64,000 bases of DNA from Lathyrus oleraceus (taxonomy: Eukaryota > Streptophyta > Magnoliopsida > Fabales > Fabaceae), in assembly GCF_024323335.1 (NCBI RefSeq), contig NC_066579.1, forward strand, positions 251,155,575 to 251,219,574, written 5' to 3'. A model generated the notes under the pieces. That model was not told the origin of the DNA and made no database searches. It worked only from the letters and a program-made list of their open reading frames with translations. A program made the position numbers and the translations under genes. This document shows positions 8,275-22,004 of this stretch, piece by piece; position 1 is the stretch's first letter, and every line of letters starts with the position of its first letter.

Positions 8275-11200
8275 TCAAGCAAATAGAGCCGGATACGACT
8301 CCTTCATCTGATCTTCACGCTCCCAAGTCAAGCTCTCACCAGCTGGACCTCCCCAAACAACTTTCACTAGAGCAATCTTCTTACCTCTCAGGGTCTTCTC
8401 TTCTCGGTCATCTATCCGAATTGGCAACACCTCAACGGTCAAATTATCCCTCACCTGGATATCATCCAACTGAACAACATGCGAAGGATCCGCAATATAT
8501 TTTCTTAACTGAGATACATGAAACACATCATGCAGATTAGAAAGCGACGGCGGTAAAGCTATCCGATACGCCACTTCCCCAACCCTCTTCAAAATCTGAT
8601 ACGGACCCACAAACCTCGGAGTAAGCTTTTTAGACTTTAAAGCTCTACCCACACCTGTCGTCGGAGTAACTCTCAAGAACACGTGGTCTCCCTCTTGGAA
8701 CTCAAGTGCCTTTCTCCTCTTATCATGATAACTCTTCTGACGACTCTGAGAAATCTTCATTTTCTCCTGAATCATCTTAACCCTTTCAGTCGTCTGCTGC
8801 ACAATCTCAGGTCCGAGTACAACACTCTCACCTGATTCATACCAACACAATGGAGTTCTACACCTCCGACCATACAATGCTTCATATGGAGCCATACCGA
8901 TACTAGCATGAAAACTATTATTATAAGTAAACTCCACCAACGGCAAATAACTATCCCAAGAACCACTCTGCTCCAACACACAAGCTCTCAACAAATCCTC
9001 CAAGGATTGGATAGTTCTTTCGGTCTGACCATCAGTCTGAGGATGATAAGCTGAACTCAACCTCAACTTAGTTCCCAACGCTTTCTGCAAACTTTCCCAA
9101 AATCTAGAAGTAAATCTGGGATCTCTATCAGACACAATACTGGATGGAATACCATGCAGCCTCACTATCTCCTCAATATACAACTCTGCCAACTTCTCTA
9201 AAGAGTGATTAATCTTCATCGGTAAGAAATGCGCCGACTTAGTCAATCGATCCACAATCACCCAAATAGAATCATTACCTTTCGTCGTCCTCGGCAATCC
9301 CGTCACAAAATCCATGGAAATGCTATCCCACTTCCATTCAGGAATCTTCAAAGGTTGCATCATACCTGCCGGTTTCTGATGTTCAATCTTTGACTTCTGA
9401 CAAGTCAAACAGGCATACACGAACTTAGCAACATCTCTTTTCATACCAGCCCACCAAAACAACTTCTTCAAATCTTGATACATTTTAGTTGCACCTGGAT
9501 GGATACTCAATCCACTCCTATGGCCCTCTTCAAGAATACTCTTTTTCAATTCAGACACCTCAGGAACACAAACTCTACCTTTAAATCGCAGGATGCCATT
9601 CTCATCAATCTCAAAATTACCACCATTACCCTGGTTAACCATAGTAATATGATCAACTAGAGCGACATCAACTTGCTGACCATTCCGAATATCTTCCAGA
9701 ATTCCACTAGTCAACTTCAGCATACCCAACTTTACACTATCAGCGGAAACTTCACAACCCAAACTCATATCACGGAACTGTTCAATTAACTCAAGCTCCC
9801 GAACCATCATCATAGACATATGTAGGGACTTTCTACTCAGCGCATCTGCAACTACATTAGCCTTACCGGGATGATAACTCAATTCAAAGTCAAAATCTTT
9901 CAGTAATTCTAACCACCTTCTCTGCCTCATATTTAACTCTTTCTGATCAAACAGATACTTCAGACTCTTGTGATCACTGAACACTTCGAACCTGGAACCA
10001 TACAGATAATGTCTCCACATTTTCAACACAAATACAACAGCTGCAAGTTCTAGATCATGCGTAGGATAATTCCTCTCATGAACTTTCAACTGTCTAGAAG
10101 CATAAGCTACAACTTTACCATTCTGCATCAAAACACCACCAAGACCCATCAAAGAAGCATCACAATAGACAACGAAGGACTCACCAGGATTATGCAAGAT
10201 CAACACTGGAGCACTGGTCAACCGCCTCTTCAACCCAACAAAACTCGCTTCACAAGCTGCATCCCACACATACACTTGACCCTTCTTAGTCAACTGCGTC
10301 AACGGCAATGCCAACTTAGAGAAGCCCTCAATAAATCTGCGATAATAACCAGCTAACCCCAGAAAACTGCGTATCTCAGTAGCAGACTTCGGAGTCTCCC
10401 ATTGTAATACAGCATCAACTTTAGCAGGATCGACAGAAATCCCACCACTCGAAATCACATGGCCAAGGAAACTCACTTCCTTCAACCAGAACTCACATTT
10501 AGATAACTTTGCATATAATTTCTTTTCTCTTAACACCTGCAAAACAATTCTCAGATGTCCTGCATGCTCTTCTTCCGTCTTAGAATATATCAATATATCA
10601 TCTATGAACACCACAACAAAATTATCAAGGTACGGATGAAATATACGATTCATATATTCCATAAACACACCTGGAGCATTAGATACACCGAACGGCATCA
10701 CAGTGTATTCATAATGACCATACCTCGTACGGAAAGCAGTCTTCGCAATATCGTCTGACTTCACTCGGATCTGATGATAACCCGACCGCAAATCAATCTT
10801 ACTGAAAACATGAGCTCCAACCAACTGATCCATCAAATCATCAATCCTCGGCAATGGATACCGATTCTTGATAGTCACCTTATTCAACTGCCGATAATCG
10901 ACACACAACCTCATCGTACCTTCTTTCTTCTTCACTAACAATACTGGTGCACCCCAAGGAGAAACACTTGGACGCACAAACTTCTTCTCAAGCAATTCTT
11001 CAAGTTGCTTCTTCAATTCAACTAATTCAGTTGCCGACATTCTATAAGGAGACATCGACACTGGACTCGTACCTGGTACTAAGTCAATGGCAAATTCGAC
11101 TTCACGTTCTGGAGGTAATTCACTTACATCCTCCGGAAACACATCTTGAAATTCACAGACAACAGGCAAATCTACACTCACCACTTTCTTATCCGCTTGC

Positions 11201-12642
11201 AGAGACGCAAATAAAGCGAATATCTGAGCTTCATCTTTCACAAATTCCCCCACCTGCCTAGCAGATAGAAATCTTGCCTCATCATTCTCACCAACTTCAG
11301 AAAACCGCACCGTCTTACTATAGCAGTTGATAAACACGCCATAGAATTCTAGCCAATTCATTCCCAGAATAATATCAATTTGGTGCAAGGGTAAGCACAC
11401 CAAATCAACCACGAACTCTCTCTCAAAGATCGTCAACTGACAACCTCGACAGACCACAGAAGTCTTCACAGAACCATTAGCAGGAGTATCTATCACCATA
11501 CTTCCGCCTAGGGACGACATAATCACACCAATCCTGGTCGCACACTCATACGAAATAAACGAATGGGTAGCACCAGTGTCAACAATAGCAAGCAATTCAA
11601 CATTATTAATCAAGCAAGTACCTTTAATCAGATTATCTTCTTTAGGAGCTTCAGCCCCACTCAGAGCAAACACCCTACCAGTAGTATGAGCTGCAGTAGC
11701 CGCCTTCTTCGGTTTCGAGCACTGCGAACTGATATGGCCTTTCTCGCCACAATTAAAACATGTCGGACCAGCATCCTTACATTCAGTAACTCTATGTCCA
11801 GCCTGACCGCATCGGAAACATCTCAGCACTTTCTTGGTACAGCTATCAGCGCGGTGGCCTGGCTCGCCACACTTGAAACATTTACCAGCTATGGGAGATC
11901 CTCCCCCACTTGGCTTCTTCTCATTTACTACTTTCTGCTTACCTTTACCATTCGGAGATGCATAAGGACTACCACGATCCTTATTCTTCTTCTCACTAAG
12001 ACTCTTGTAATGAGCAGTCCTAGCCTTGATATCTTCATCAAATATCCTGCACTTATTAACCAGTGTAGGAAACCTACGAATCTCCTGGTAACCAATGCCT
12101 TGTTTGATCTCGGGACGCAACCCGTTCTCAAACTTGACACACTTGGATTCCTCAGCATCAGCACCATTATAATGAGGACAATACTGCACCAGCTCCTCAA
12201 ACTTCGAAGCGTAATCAGCAACAGACATGTTACCCTGCTTCAGTTCTAGAAATTCCATCTCCTTCTTACATCGTACATCAGCAGGAAAATATTTCTCCAG
12301 AAAGACCGTCTTGAATCTTTCCCACGTCATCTCAGCACCTGGTACTTCAATTCTCTGGCGAGTGTTATCCCACCAGTTTTCAGCCTCTTCAGATAACATA
12401 TGCGTACCAAACTGCACCTTCTGTGCTTCAGTACACGTCATCACCCGGAAAATCTTCTCAATTTCCTTCAGCCAAATCTGAGCACCATCTGGATCATAGC
12501 GCCCTTTGAATGTTGGAGGGTTATTCTTCAGAAACCTTCCCAAATTCTTAAACTCGTCGACCGGCGGATTCTGCTGCGCCTGCATAGCCTGCGCCATAGC
12601 AGTCAAAGCCTCAGCAATCACACGGTCGTTTTCTCCAGCCAT
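8275..12642 (-). CDS. Tekay-A gag-pol polyprotein, uninterrupted
   Basis: One open frame of about 1455 residues; I chose the Met of MAGENDRV (12640-12642) because Tekay-B gag starts with MAGRGRDD at the same place. An in-frame Met 15 codons upstream is possible. Domains in order: gag core (about 30-210); three CCHC knuckles (C255, C275, C295); aspartic protease DTGA (355); reverse transcriptase with VDYRQLNK and active site FIDD (681-682); RNase H with YCDAS, E865, SDHKS and VADALS; integrase HHCC (H1041, H1048, C1078, C1081); and DDE core D1111, D1172, E1208 with the canonical 35-residue spacing. The tail VKVVWGG...TWERE...YPALF is chromodomain-like, thought to guide integration in chromoviruses. 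All visible catalytic residues are present, so the copy may be autonomous. It would act as genomic RNA and virus-like particles in the cytoplasm, with integration in the nucleus. Confidence 0.95.
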   Translation of the reverse strand: MAGENDRVIAEALTAMAQAMQAQQNPPVDEFKNLGRFLKNNPPTFKGRYDPDGAQIWLKEIEKIFRVMTCTEAQKVQFGTHMLSEEAENWWDNTRQRIEVPGAEMTWERFKTVFLEKYFPADVRCKKEMEFLELKQGNMSVADYASKFEELVQYCPHYNGADAEESKCVKFENGLRPEIKQGIGYQEIRRFPTLVNKCRIFDEDIKARTAHYKSLSEKKNKDRGSPYASPNGKGKQKVVNEKKPSGGGSPIAGKCFKCGEPGHRADSCTKKVLRCFRCGQAGHRVTECKDAGPTCFNCGEKGHISSQCSKPKKAATAAHTTGRVFALSGAEAPKEDNLIKGTCLINNVELLAIVDTGATHSFISYECATRIGVIMSSLGGSMVIDTPANGSVKTSVVCRGCQLTIFEREFVVDLVCLPLHQIDIILGMNWLEFYGVFINCYSKTVRFSEVGENDEARFLSARQVGEFVKDEAQIFALFASLQADKKVVSVDLPVVCEFQDVFPEDVSELPPEREVEFAIDLVPGTSPVSMSPYRMSATELVELKKQLEELLEKKFVRPSVSPWGAPVLLVKKKEGTMRLCVDYRQLNKVTIKNRYPLPRIDDLMDQLVGAHVFSKIDLRSGYHQIRVKSDDIAKTAFRTRYGHYEYTVMPFGVSNAPGVFMEYMNRIFHPYLDNFVVVFIDDILIYSKTEEEHAGHLRIVLQVLREKKLYAKLSKCEFWLKEVSFLGHVISSGGISVDPAKVDAVLQWETPKSATEIRSFLGLAGYYRRFIEGFSKLALPLTQLTKKGQVYVWDAACEASFVGLKRRLTSAPVLILHNPGESFVVYCDASLMGLGGVLMQNGKVVAYASRQLKVHERNYPTHDLELAAVVFVLKMWRHYLYGSRFEVFSDHKSLKYLFDQKELNMRQRRWLELLKDFDFELSYHPGKANVVADALSRKSLHMSMMMVRELELIEQFRDMSLGCEVSADSVKLGMLKLTSGILEDIRNGQQVDVALVDHITMVNQGNGGNFEIDENGILRFKGRVCVPEVSELKKSILEEGHRSGLSIHPGATKMYQDLKKLFWWAGMKRDVAKFVYACLTCQKSKIEHQKPAGMMQPLKIPEWKWDSISMDFVTGLPRTTKGNDSIWVIVDRLTKSAHFLPMKINHSLEKLAELYIEEIVRLHGIPSSIVSDRDPRFTSRFWESLQKALGTKLRLSSAYHPQTDGQTERTIQSLEDLLRACVLEQSGSWDSYLPLVEFTYNNSFHASIGMAPYEALYGRRCRTPLCWYESGESVVLGPEIVQQTTERVKMIQEKMKISQSRQKSYHDKRRKALEFQEGDHVFLRVTPTTGVGRALKSKKLTPRFVGPYQILKRVGEVAYRIALPPSLSNLHDVFHVSQLRKYIADPSHVVQLDDIQVRDNLTVEVLPIRIDDREEKTLRGKKIALVKVVWGGPAGESLTWEREDQMKESYPALFA

Positions 12643-12744
12643 ACTCTGCACAACACAACCACCACCGTTAAATATCGACAGTGTCATTTACACTAATCGA
12701 CCAACAGGGAAAACATCACATTATGACTCGACTGGACTGACAAT

Positions 12745-12756
12745 GCTCTGATACCA
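12745..12756 (-). other. Tekay-A primer binding site (initiator tRNA-Met)
   Basis: On the - strand TGGTATCAGAGC lies 4 bases (TTAG) downstream of the 5' LTR. It is complementary to the 3' end of plant initiator tRNA-Met, the usual primer in this group. Confidence 0.9.
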
Positions 12757-12760
12757 CTAA

Positions 12761-14576
12761 TGTAACACCCTTCTACCCAAACGACATATTTAAATATATT
12801 ATCAGAGTACAACATGTAGAAGAGTTTACATTTCTTTCAACATAACAATTATCGCATCACAACATAAAACATGTTATTTATTTTATTAAAACTTCGCAGC
12901 GGACAACAACATTAATATTATCATTCATCATATAACAATTCATAATAATGGTTCAACATTATCTCAACAAAACATCTCAACATGTTAGTCATCATAAACA
13001 ACGTAAATAATAATCAATTATCTATCGAATCCCATAACCCCGGTGTCACATGACCAGAGCATTTGACTCGACTCTGTAGAATAACTCTACACTTATTCTT
13101 CAAACCTCGACAATAGCTACTCTTCTTTATCTGCACATTGCTCATCATAGATGAACATAAACACATGCAGAAGGGGTGAGAATTACATTATTAAATAATA
13201 ATATAACGACAGAAATATAAACATAAATATGCCAACTTAGCTCATCATAATCATTATTATCAACATACTCATGAACATCAACAAACAACATATCAAATGC
13301 AATGCACACACCCATGCATGACTCAACACGACTCGGTATACCCATTTTGTGACCAACTACAGGATCACCACTCCCGGATTCATCACCATAGAATCCGAGT
13401 TCCCCGCAAGGAACCAAGCCTCTCAACAAGCCCGGAGTCAACAACATCATTGGAACTCAGTCCGTTCATCACTAGGCATCGGCCTTTCATGAATGCATGC
13501 ACACCAAGCATGCATCATAATCAACATAGCAACAACAACATCATATCGTCATGTTATCATCATCATTAACACATTCTATCACAAAAGCATATCACATCGT
13601 GCCACATAATCAAACACAGTATTAGCACACTCTACTAATATCTATACCACTCAAAGCAACGGGAAATGATCCCTCGTATACCATGCATCAGCTAAGTTAC
13701 CTCGCTCAGCCTAAACAACAAAAACTGCACCACAACAGCCCAGGAAAGACCACAAGTCTGCCCATACGCGTATTGCCTATGCCCATACGCGTATTGCCCA
13801 CGCCTGACCAAATCCATACGCGTATTGCCCATGTCCATACGCGTATGCTACGCGTATCACATTCCCATACGCGTACCAACAGAGACCAAAACACGTTCAA
13901 AACATCATCTTCCTCATCCATACGCGTATTGCCTAGCGCCATACGCGTACCAGCCATCTCTTACGCGTATTGCCTAGTGCCATACGCGTATGACCAGAAA
14001 CCAGATTTCCAGATCTGCAATGGCTCCCTCTGCTACGAGATCTATCCAAATTCATCCCTCCACAGTCCAAATTTCACACAAAATCACTCATATCATCTAA
14101 TACAATAGTCCCCTATTCGATTTCACAAATCCTAACATCATCGCATATAATTTCTACGAATTCCTTCGATTAAAATCCTAATTTCGTTCATCCAATATTT
14201 CACCATTTTCAGCATATTATTGTTTAATAAGGTTCAGACCCCTTACCTCTTTGGATTGAAGGAAGTTCTGAGCAATCTTTGGCCTTTTTCCTCTTTCTTC
14301 TCTTTCTCTTCAGCGTTTCCCCCTTTCTCTGACTCTGAGGCAAAATACGTGAAAACACTCTGAGTTCTCCCTTTGGCCTCTTATCAAATTTCCACTTTTA
14401 CCCTTCCACTCTTCATATTCCATTTATTTTATTATTTAATTATTATTAAAATAAATAACACCTATAATAATAATAATAATAATAATAATTCCCAATAATT
14501 CAACTTTATTTAATTAAATTAATAAAATAATATTAACTCAATTAAATAATTCTCTTATTTTAATCGGGGTGTTACA
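12761..14576 (-). repeat. Tekay-A 5' LTR (right copy)
   Basis: It is 1816 bases long and nearly identical to 6420-8232. Differences seen by eye are G/A near the outer end, G/C and G/A in the central part, one extra ATA unit, and the final TATA/TACA. It contains the second TACGCGTA cluster (13765-13990). Confidence 0.9.
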
Positions 14577-14581
14577 CAAGT

Positions 14582-17380
14582 ACCATGGTATAAAGCACAG
14601 TTTTGACACAAAAAGATATTCAAAACATGGATCATATGAACATGCTATGGACAAAGTAAAACCCTAAGTGTATCATTATGCATTCAAGTCAAAGAAGAGG
14701 CAAGAACATGTTTAGGGACAAATTTAGATCTAAACCCTAATCATTGCATGAATAGGAAACAAGCAAGTAGAAACCCTAATCACCTCCTAACCATTCACTC
14801 AAACATGTTTTTAAGGTGAATCAATTTAGTCACGGTATGAAGGTAATCAAGTTTAAACATGTTAAGAATAATAATAAACACTTAAAAGAGTGTGCTATGA
14901 TCATACAAGCTTTCAATCATCAAGACAACCAAGAAATAAACCAAAGGAATTAAATAGGAGGCCTTAAAAACACTTTAAAGGTACATTCTTTCCATCAAAC
15001 AAAAAGTGGTGAAATAAATAATATTTTTGGGATTTGTTTCTATCATCACAAAATACACATTTTTCATGAAGACGTGGCAAAAGAATGGGTCAAAAATGTT
15101 AAGGGATCATGAAGTTATGGATTTTTGAAGTTGTGAAGAAAAATGAACATTAACAAGTAATAAGAAAATACAAACATTACATTGGCCAAGTTCAAACCCA
15201 CGTCCTTGGGGTTCTATGCGCTATTTGATAAAAATAAAAACCAAAGACTGGGGCGAGGGGGATTCGAAACCCATACCTTTTTGTCACAAGTGACTTAAGG
15301 CGCGCGCTTCTACCATTGGGGTGGTGATACATCCGTTAGTTAAAACACAAACATTTGTATATATTTTAAAACGCGTTTCATTTGACTTTTTCAACGCCAC
15401 CTCAGCATCATTTTCAACCTCACGCTCTCATTCTTCTTCTTTCATTTCTTTTCCAGATTTTCGATCAAGTATATCTCTCTCATTTCTTAACCATTTTTCA
15501 CAAAATAAAGATCAAAATTGTTCAGAATAAAACAAGGAACACAATGATACAATAGGTTTTAGCTAACACTTAAAGATAAGGACATACGAAGGCCAAAACC
15601 AGACCTGAAACCCTAGGTTTCATGCAACATAAACTCACATGAACAACAAGATAAATGGCATGTAAGCTAATGATCAATCTTAACACAATAAATGCTACAT
15701 GTTTGCTTCAGATATTAAATGGAAATGATGCATGTACAGTGAGTTTCGAAGTGCAAGAATATACCTATTGGAGCAAGATCCAATGCCTCTTCAACTCTAC
15801 TTCTAGCTTCTGTTTGAGGCTTCTCCTAATGCCTATGAGTTCCCAGAAGATGATGGGACTCTTTGGTTTGCAGAATGCACGATCCAAATGAGAGAATGTA
15901 GATTAAGGTTGAAAAGCTCTCAAGAATGAAGTTTTGCTTGGTAAGCTTGGTGTGTGGATAACTGAGGCTTTGTCCTTTATTTGTAGTGATCCTTGAGGGT
16001 TTAAGAAGCCTCAGATATCATAAAATAATCGTGTCTTATACTGGTTTGCTTGCTTGGATAGGTTTTACACAAAACACCAAGTGGGAAGCATGGCAAAATC
16101 ATGGAGTGCATGAAGTGTTTTGTGTTATTTTTTTAAAGTTGACTTGAGGTTTAGAGTTGGTATGTATTATAACCGAATTTATTTGGGAGCTCAATGGTAC
16201 TAAATGTTGGGTTAAATCCACTTTACACAAATAGAAGTGTAACCTTTACGCAAAAAATGGAATGATTCATTATGTAATGGCTTAGTTACTTGGATAATGG
16301 CTTAAAAGTGGGTGAAATCTTATGATTTGGGTGATATATGGAATCAAGAAGGACCTGTACTTAGAGATCTTGTGAATTTGTTTGGATTTGCAATGCAACT
16401 TGGCTTAGAATTCGATCTATGAACCACTTCATGATGTTGTCTTCCCAAACTCGATTCTCTTAGCTTAAGCATGGGAAATTCTTGCTCTTGGATATTTTGG
16501 AAAGATGAAATCATGATATACAACTTTCATGTTGAGCATTTTGCTTGAATCAATCGAGATCTTGGTGACAATTTCACTAAGTGTTTTATCTCTTGACAAG
16601 CAAATGAATCCTCCACTTCATGGCCCCATATCTCCTTATCCATGCATTTTTTGAGATTTCATAAACTAGGAAAAAGTTTAAGTATGAAGCAAGGCCTTTA
16701 ATCTTATCATTGGAGCAAAGAAAGTGGTGGCTTGTATCACAAGTTATGGCCTTGGAAAGTTGGGTACTTGGAAATGGTTTTTAGGGACTTAGCAAAAAAA
16801 AATCAAATTCTCCATCTTTGCCCTTTTTGCAAGTAACCTTGATTATCTTGATTTAACTTGATCAAATGGATTCATTGATTATACTTTCATGATTCTTGAC
16901 TTGAAAAGTCCATAGTTGACCAAAAATCTTAAAAGTCAAACTTTGACTTTAGGCATTTGTTGACTTTTCATCAGTTGTGTTCCAAACTTTCATCTGCTCA
17001 TGAACCTAACTTATTGATAAATTTGAATCATATGAGTGGGTTATGAGGACACATTTTAGGACCTTGGATAATGCCTCAAGCTATAGGATCATGCTTTGGT
17101 CAAAGAGTCGATATTAACCCTAATTTGGAGTGCCAGATGAATTGTGACCTTGATGAACTTGAACAGAGGTGAGTACAAGCCTGGGTTATTGATGAAGGGA
17201 GACTATTAATCGTCTTGAGATGTTTATGATCACACTAATCCTTGGTTGATCCATCCCTTGAACTTCTTGATGCCAAAACCATAACTTGCAAACAAAGCAA
17301 GGCAGTGCACTTATATGTTTTTGTATTTTATGGGGGTTAGTAAAGCATAAGGATATAAACAAAAGTATTTGATGACCTTG
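14582..17380. other. Gene-free AT-rich sequence, probably old LTR material
   Basis: About 2.8 kb without a sustained reading frame. The style (repeated 'aaccctaa', TTGACTTTT and GTCAAAC tracts) resembles long Ogre LTRs elsewhere in the window, but I see no LTR borders, PBS or polypurine tract. A tRNA-like segment lies at 15253-15327. Confidence 0.5.
15253..15327 (-). other. tRNA-like segment with A- and B-box-like motifs
   Basis: On the - strand a segment reads AATGGTAGAAGCGCGCGCC, then about 30 bases on GGGTTTCGAATCCC. The second resembles a pol III B box (GGTTCGAATCC) with one extra T, and the first loosely resembles an A box. No full cloverleaf can be folded by eye, so it is not called as a tRNA gene. 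It could be a SINE head or a tRNA relic. Confidence 0.35.
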
Positions 17381-17759
17381 TGTCGCACCTCGAAAATGAT
17401 AATGTGATCCCTCGCGATGGAACGCGAAAAAAATGTTGTTCGAATAGAGTCGCCACCGAACTTTATTCATTCCAATGAAGGAATAGGAAAATATCGAGAA
17501 AACCTTTAAGAAAATAGAATAATGGTCGTCGCAACCATATTCGGGTTCGGGAGTCGATTACTCAAGGGGAATGTATTGGCACCCCTCACGTCCGTTGTAC
17601 TCAACGGGAACCTTTTAGTCTGATTTGTTATTTGACTGTTAATTGACTGTTATTTGCTTGCTTTGAGTAATTGGAATTGATGATAAATATGGATGAAGAC
17701 CTCAGGAGGGGAAATGGGAGGTTTTTTATTAGTGTGCTCGCGAAGATACAACAATCTCC

Positions 17760-17812
17760 TGCTTACGTATCCTTATGGTGCAATAAGGAAATCAGAGCAT
17801 TCGTAGTTCGGG
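17760..17812 (-). promoter_or_regulatory. Conserved Ogre LTR hairpin element
   Basis: On the - strand CCCGAACTACG is followed by GCTCTGATTTCCTTAT, a 6-base loop, ATAAGGA and TACGTAAGCA. The 7-base stem TCCTTAT/ATAAGGA is replaced by other paired arms in the other Ogre LTRs here (5687-5721, 5783-5817, 49309-49353). It is probably near the R/U5 region; function unknown. Confidence 0.6.
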
Positions 17813-18094
17813 CTACTACGAATATTTGGTGTGTTTTGTTTGATGAACGACTGTGTAGGTCGGCGTTCTAACGGCTAAACGCTGACTTGTCTACTCTCGG
17901 TGGAGGCTCTAGCACTGGTTTGTTCTGCGCATTAGAAGGGATTAACAATGTTCTTTTTGAAAGAGGGTTTTGGTCACGCGGGGGTGACAAGTTGATTTGA
18001 TGTGTTGGATGTTTGATTGGTTTCGATCGCGCGGGGGCGAGAAATTAGGTTTAATGTGTTTGAGATGTTTTTTTGAAGAACGAAGAAAGATTGA

Positions 18095-18965
18095 GCAATG
18101 TGGTGTACACCAATCGTCCAATTCCTTCGAGGAGTAATAAGGAGAACGCCTTCTACTCCCTTTTCGTTTGAATTATTTTAAAAGTTTATTTGTGGATGTT
18201 GAATATGCAAGGTAGTGAGGCGTACGCCTCCTACTTGCTTATTCAAAGAATAGTGAGGCGTGCGTCACCTATTCCCTTATCCAAGTTTATTTAGCGTGTT
18301 TTAGTCGGAAGTCGATAATTTGAGCAATGTGGCGTATGCCAATTATTCAAATAATCGAGAGATGGCGAGGCGAACGCCTCCCATCTTTTGTCATCCGAGG
18401 TTTAAATTGTAAAAGATATGTTAGATGTTTGTATGTGATTTGCGAAAATAGTTTGAATTTTGAATTGGTAGGTTTTGAAGAGTCGATGATTTGAGCAATG
18501 TGGCGTATGCCAATTATTCAAATAATCAAGGAATGATGAGGCATACGCCTCCCATTATCTATTGAAGTTTAAGTTATATAGTTTATTTTGAAACAGTGTT
18601 TGGTATTAAAGGTGATTTGAGTTTATTCGATTGTGGTTTTAATTTGATGACGAAAGATTCGAGCAATGTGGCGTACGCCAATTATTTGAATGATCAAAAG
18701 ATAGTGAGGCGTACGCCTCCTATCCTCTTATCATCTGAAATATGGAATTAAAGGATTTGGAATTTATAGAAATGATTTGAAATAGTATGATTTGAAGTGT
18801 TATGGTTTGGATAATTTGAATTTGGAATTTATATTTGATTTGGAAAAGTGATTTGAAATTGTGTGATTTAAGATTTAATCGGGTGACAAGAACTCGCGCA
18901 ATATGGCGTACGCCAATTATTCGAGTAATTGAGAAATAGTGAGGCGAACGCCTCCTATATCTTTT
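18095..18965. repeat. Five diverged units with paired GGCGTACGCC palindromes
   Basis: Each unit has TGGCGTACGCCA (or a variant such as TGGCGTATGCCA or GGTGTACACC) followed about 35-45 bases later by GAGGCGTACGCCTC or a variant. Units start near 18095, 18305, 18485, 18655 and 18890; an extra GAGGCGTACGCCTC lies near 18215. Intervening sequence has diverged more than the palindromes. Confidence 0.8.
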
Positions 18966-21900
18966 TCATCCCAAAATTTATGTTAAGAGAGAAAATCCTT
19001 TTGAAATTGAATGGTTTGGAAAAATGTTTGAATTCGTGTTGATTTAATAAAATGAATTTTATTTAGTGTATTGTTCATCTACTCGATTAATCAATAACCG
19101 AATAGGTCTCATTGTAAGAAAGCCCAAGAGTAAGCTATGTGAGGTTGATGGCGATGCTAAGAGCAATCGACTTACAAGGGTGTTTAAAAAAATAGGCTCG
19201 ATGTTAAATCGAGAATTGGATGATTTATTTGTGGTTTGAATCATGGTTTTGTATTGATGACAAAATGGAACGAAATGATGTGAAGTGATAATTAAAATTC
19301 GATTGAATCACTTATCTAAAATAGTCAGAAATAATTATCAAATATATTTGATTTAAACCAAATATTCGAGATGGTTAAAATTAATTATTAGGATTAACTA
19401 ATTTAAACAAATCTTGATTAATCAATTAATTTAATTAAAAAAATGATCGAAGTAAGTGAACCACAATGTCCTCAAACCAATTTTCACGAGATGACAACAT
19501 ACCTAATATCATTCGCAAAAATCCTAATGTAGCAATTATTATATTACTGTATTGAAAATTGAGCGGTATATTGACATGAAATTGTCGAATCCGCGAGTCA
19601 AAAATAAGTCCAATTAAATAAGGAGATGAAATAAAAATTAGTGATAAACCAATAGCAGGAGGGGTGCAAGCAAAGCACAGGAGGGTGATGGTACCCAAAC
19701 CATTAATTGGGTCAGGCCCAAAACACAATCCAATTACCAAAACTCACTTAACTATACTAATCATGTAATTAATCCCTATTAACAAATGCATAAAGAAGAA
19801 AATAAAAAAAAACAAGTTTAGCACAAGATTTTCTTAACCAATCAAAAGAGGCAAGGAGTTTTTAGAGCTGGATCACCTAATCCATCGCTTCAGTACATAC
19901 ACATCCCCAGCAGAACAAATCACTCAATGGATCGCTTCAAAACCCACTTCTAAATCACGTTGTTCGCAACTTTCACACTTATGTTAACTTCCCCTGCATC
20001 GTCCATGTCATGATCGTCTCCACCTTCATGATGATGCATCGTCGGCCACGGAACTCAGCGCAAAGATGGTGATGATGAAGTTTGAAAATTTGTACTGTAT
20101 AGCTACTGGTGATGGTTGAGTTGCAACATTTATTGACAGGGATGATTCGGTTTAGATATGGGGAGGTTATGTACCAAAAAACTTATTCAAGCATTACAAC
20201 GAGTCGGGTTTGCTGGCGGTTGTAGCTGTTGGGGGTGGAAGGAAGTGGGTGATTGGTTTTTTTTTGCGGAAGTTGTTAGGTTTTTGTGTGGATCCAACGG
20301 CGGTGAAGCGAAGTGATGGCGGTAAAGAACAGCGAGGTTTAATGGTGACGGTTGAAGCTGGAGGAGACGGTCGTTGAGGGTTTGAGAGGTGAGGTGCGGT
20401 TGTGTAACGGAGATGGTTGACGAACGGAGGGAGCTAGCAAATGTATCCGGTTCAGTGGCCGGTCATTTGGAGTGGGTTTTGGAAGGAGATTTTCGGTGAG
20501 GGTTTCGTGGTGGTAGATCGGAGAGAAAAAGGGTCGCGTGGTTCGAAGGTGATGGTGGCGAGGGTTTGACGGCGGAATGTTTATGAGGGGTTGTTTCGTT
20601 AGCGGTGGTGAATGGTTGATGGTCGATTGAAGAAGAAAAAGGAGATGGTGATGGTTCTGTGTGTGAGAAGTAGATCGGAGGGTTTGGACAGACGGGGTAT
20701 GGTTGAAGTGGGATTTCGGCAGGGTAACAGTATATTTCTTCTTTTTCCTTCCCAATGATTCGACGCATCCTTTTATAGGCGAAGTCTGTGGTCCCTCTGA
20801 GTATGAGCTGGCTCGGATTGCATAATCAGTTGGTTAGAATCGGATCATTCCCAGATTTGGTGGGGACCAGATACATGACAGGTAAGAATCTCTCTCTCTG
20901 TAGTGTAATCTCAAATCCTTCTAGAACATGTGGTCCCATAGGAGAAAATCTCACTGCTTGTTGTCATGTTATGCTTGTTGTTTATTGAATGTAGGATCTC
21001 ATTAGCGGCATGACAAGTCCTTATTCTCTGCCTTGGTTGTGAAGCGACTTACGTTTTGAATTGAGATTAGAGTGTGAGCATCTAAGAAGGGTGAAAACGA
21101 TGGTGGACGTTAGCATTCGTCCGCTTTCCGAGGCTTGGATTTGTTTTTGAGAAGAATTTCGGTTGAATTTCCCCTGTGAATCTTTACTTGTTAGCTTCTT
21201 GATTTTGGTTGAAAATCCAACTTTCTATATGCATTGCCGATGTTTGTTTTTATTGACTTTGGCTTGATCTCTTGGCTCTCATCAAGTCAATTGTTCATGC
21301 TGCAGGATTGTACATGTTTGTGTGTATGAATTACTATGATGTAACCTTTACTCACACACTTGATTTTGCAGGTTGCACTTGTGAAATTAGTTTGCAGGTT
21401 CAACAGTACTGAATGGATCTCCTCTTGCAAGCTTAAGTTTATTTTTGAAAGTGGTATTTGAGAAGAGTGAACTTATTAGCTCATTATGCATTCATGTTCT
21501 TCAGATAACTTGCAGGCAAGGCCCCCATTAGGTTGAAGCAATTTCGTCTGCTATTTAGATGAGTCAGAGGTATCAATTTAAAAACTGCACAACCTAAACA
21601 TTCCTGTACTTTCGGAATCCATGTACCTTTGTAGCATGAATTTGTGTTGTTGCTTGGTACTTTTGAGTTTGATCTGGTATACGACTTACCGCAGGTTTTG
21701 CTGTGACCACTGATGTGTTGCAGAGTACTGATTATCTCATTCCTATTGGTAAGCCTGTGGTACTATCTGGCGGCAACCCTCCAAGAAGATTGACAAATGC
21801 TGCAGGTATCATCGCCTACAGAGTTAACCATGTATTTGATTGTTTTGTAGGATGATGTTACCGGTGTATTCAATCCGTGTTGGTAACCTGCTGCAGGTTT

Positions 21901-22004
21901 TGGTTGCATTTACCCTGAACATTGTTTAGATGGCATGTTCATGTTTTAATTTTATGTTTTGCATTTCGAGATTATGCTGTAGTAGAAAGCAATTTAGCCG
22001 ACGA

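Larger units (their letters stand above)
6415..14581 (-). mobile_element. Tekay-A: complete chromovirus (Ty3/gypsy) with TSD
   Basis: The element itself is 6420-14576, flanked by the 5-base target duplication CAAGT (6415-6419 and 14577-14581). It has two LTRs, an initiator-Met primer binding site, one gag-pol frame and a polypurine tract, all on the - strand. By eye the LTRs differ at about 4 bases plus one ATA repeat unit, so the insertion is young. The C-terminal chromodomain-like tail and domain order place it in the chromoviruses, best fit Tekay/Del. Clade assignment is by inspection only. Confidence 0.93.

Noticed and set aside
11563..12249. 228-codon + strand frame opposite Tekay-A gag
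   Set aside because: Shadow of the intact gag-pol frame on the other strand; no recognisable protein.
20339..20755. Open frame of 138 codons on the - strand (His/Pro-rich)
   Set aside because: Composition follows simple sequence in the Ogre-1 LTR; no domain, and the overlapping frame is equally open. Treated as chance.
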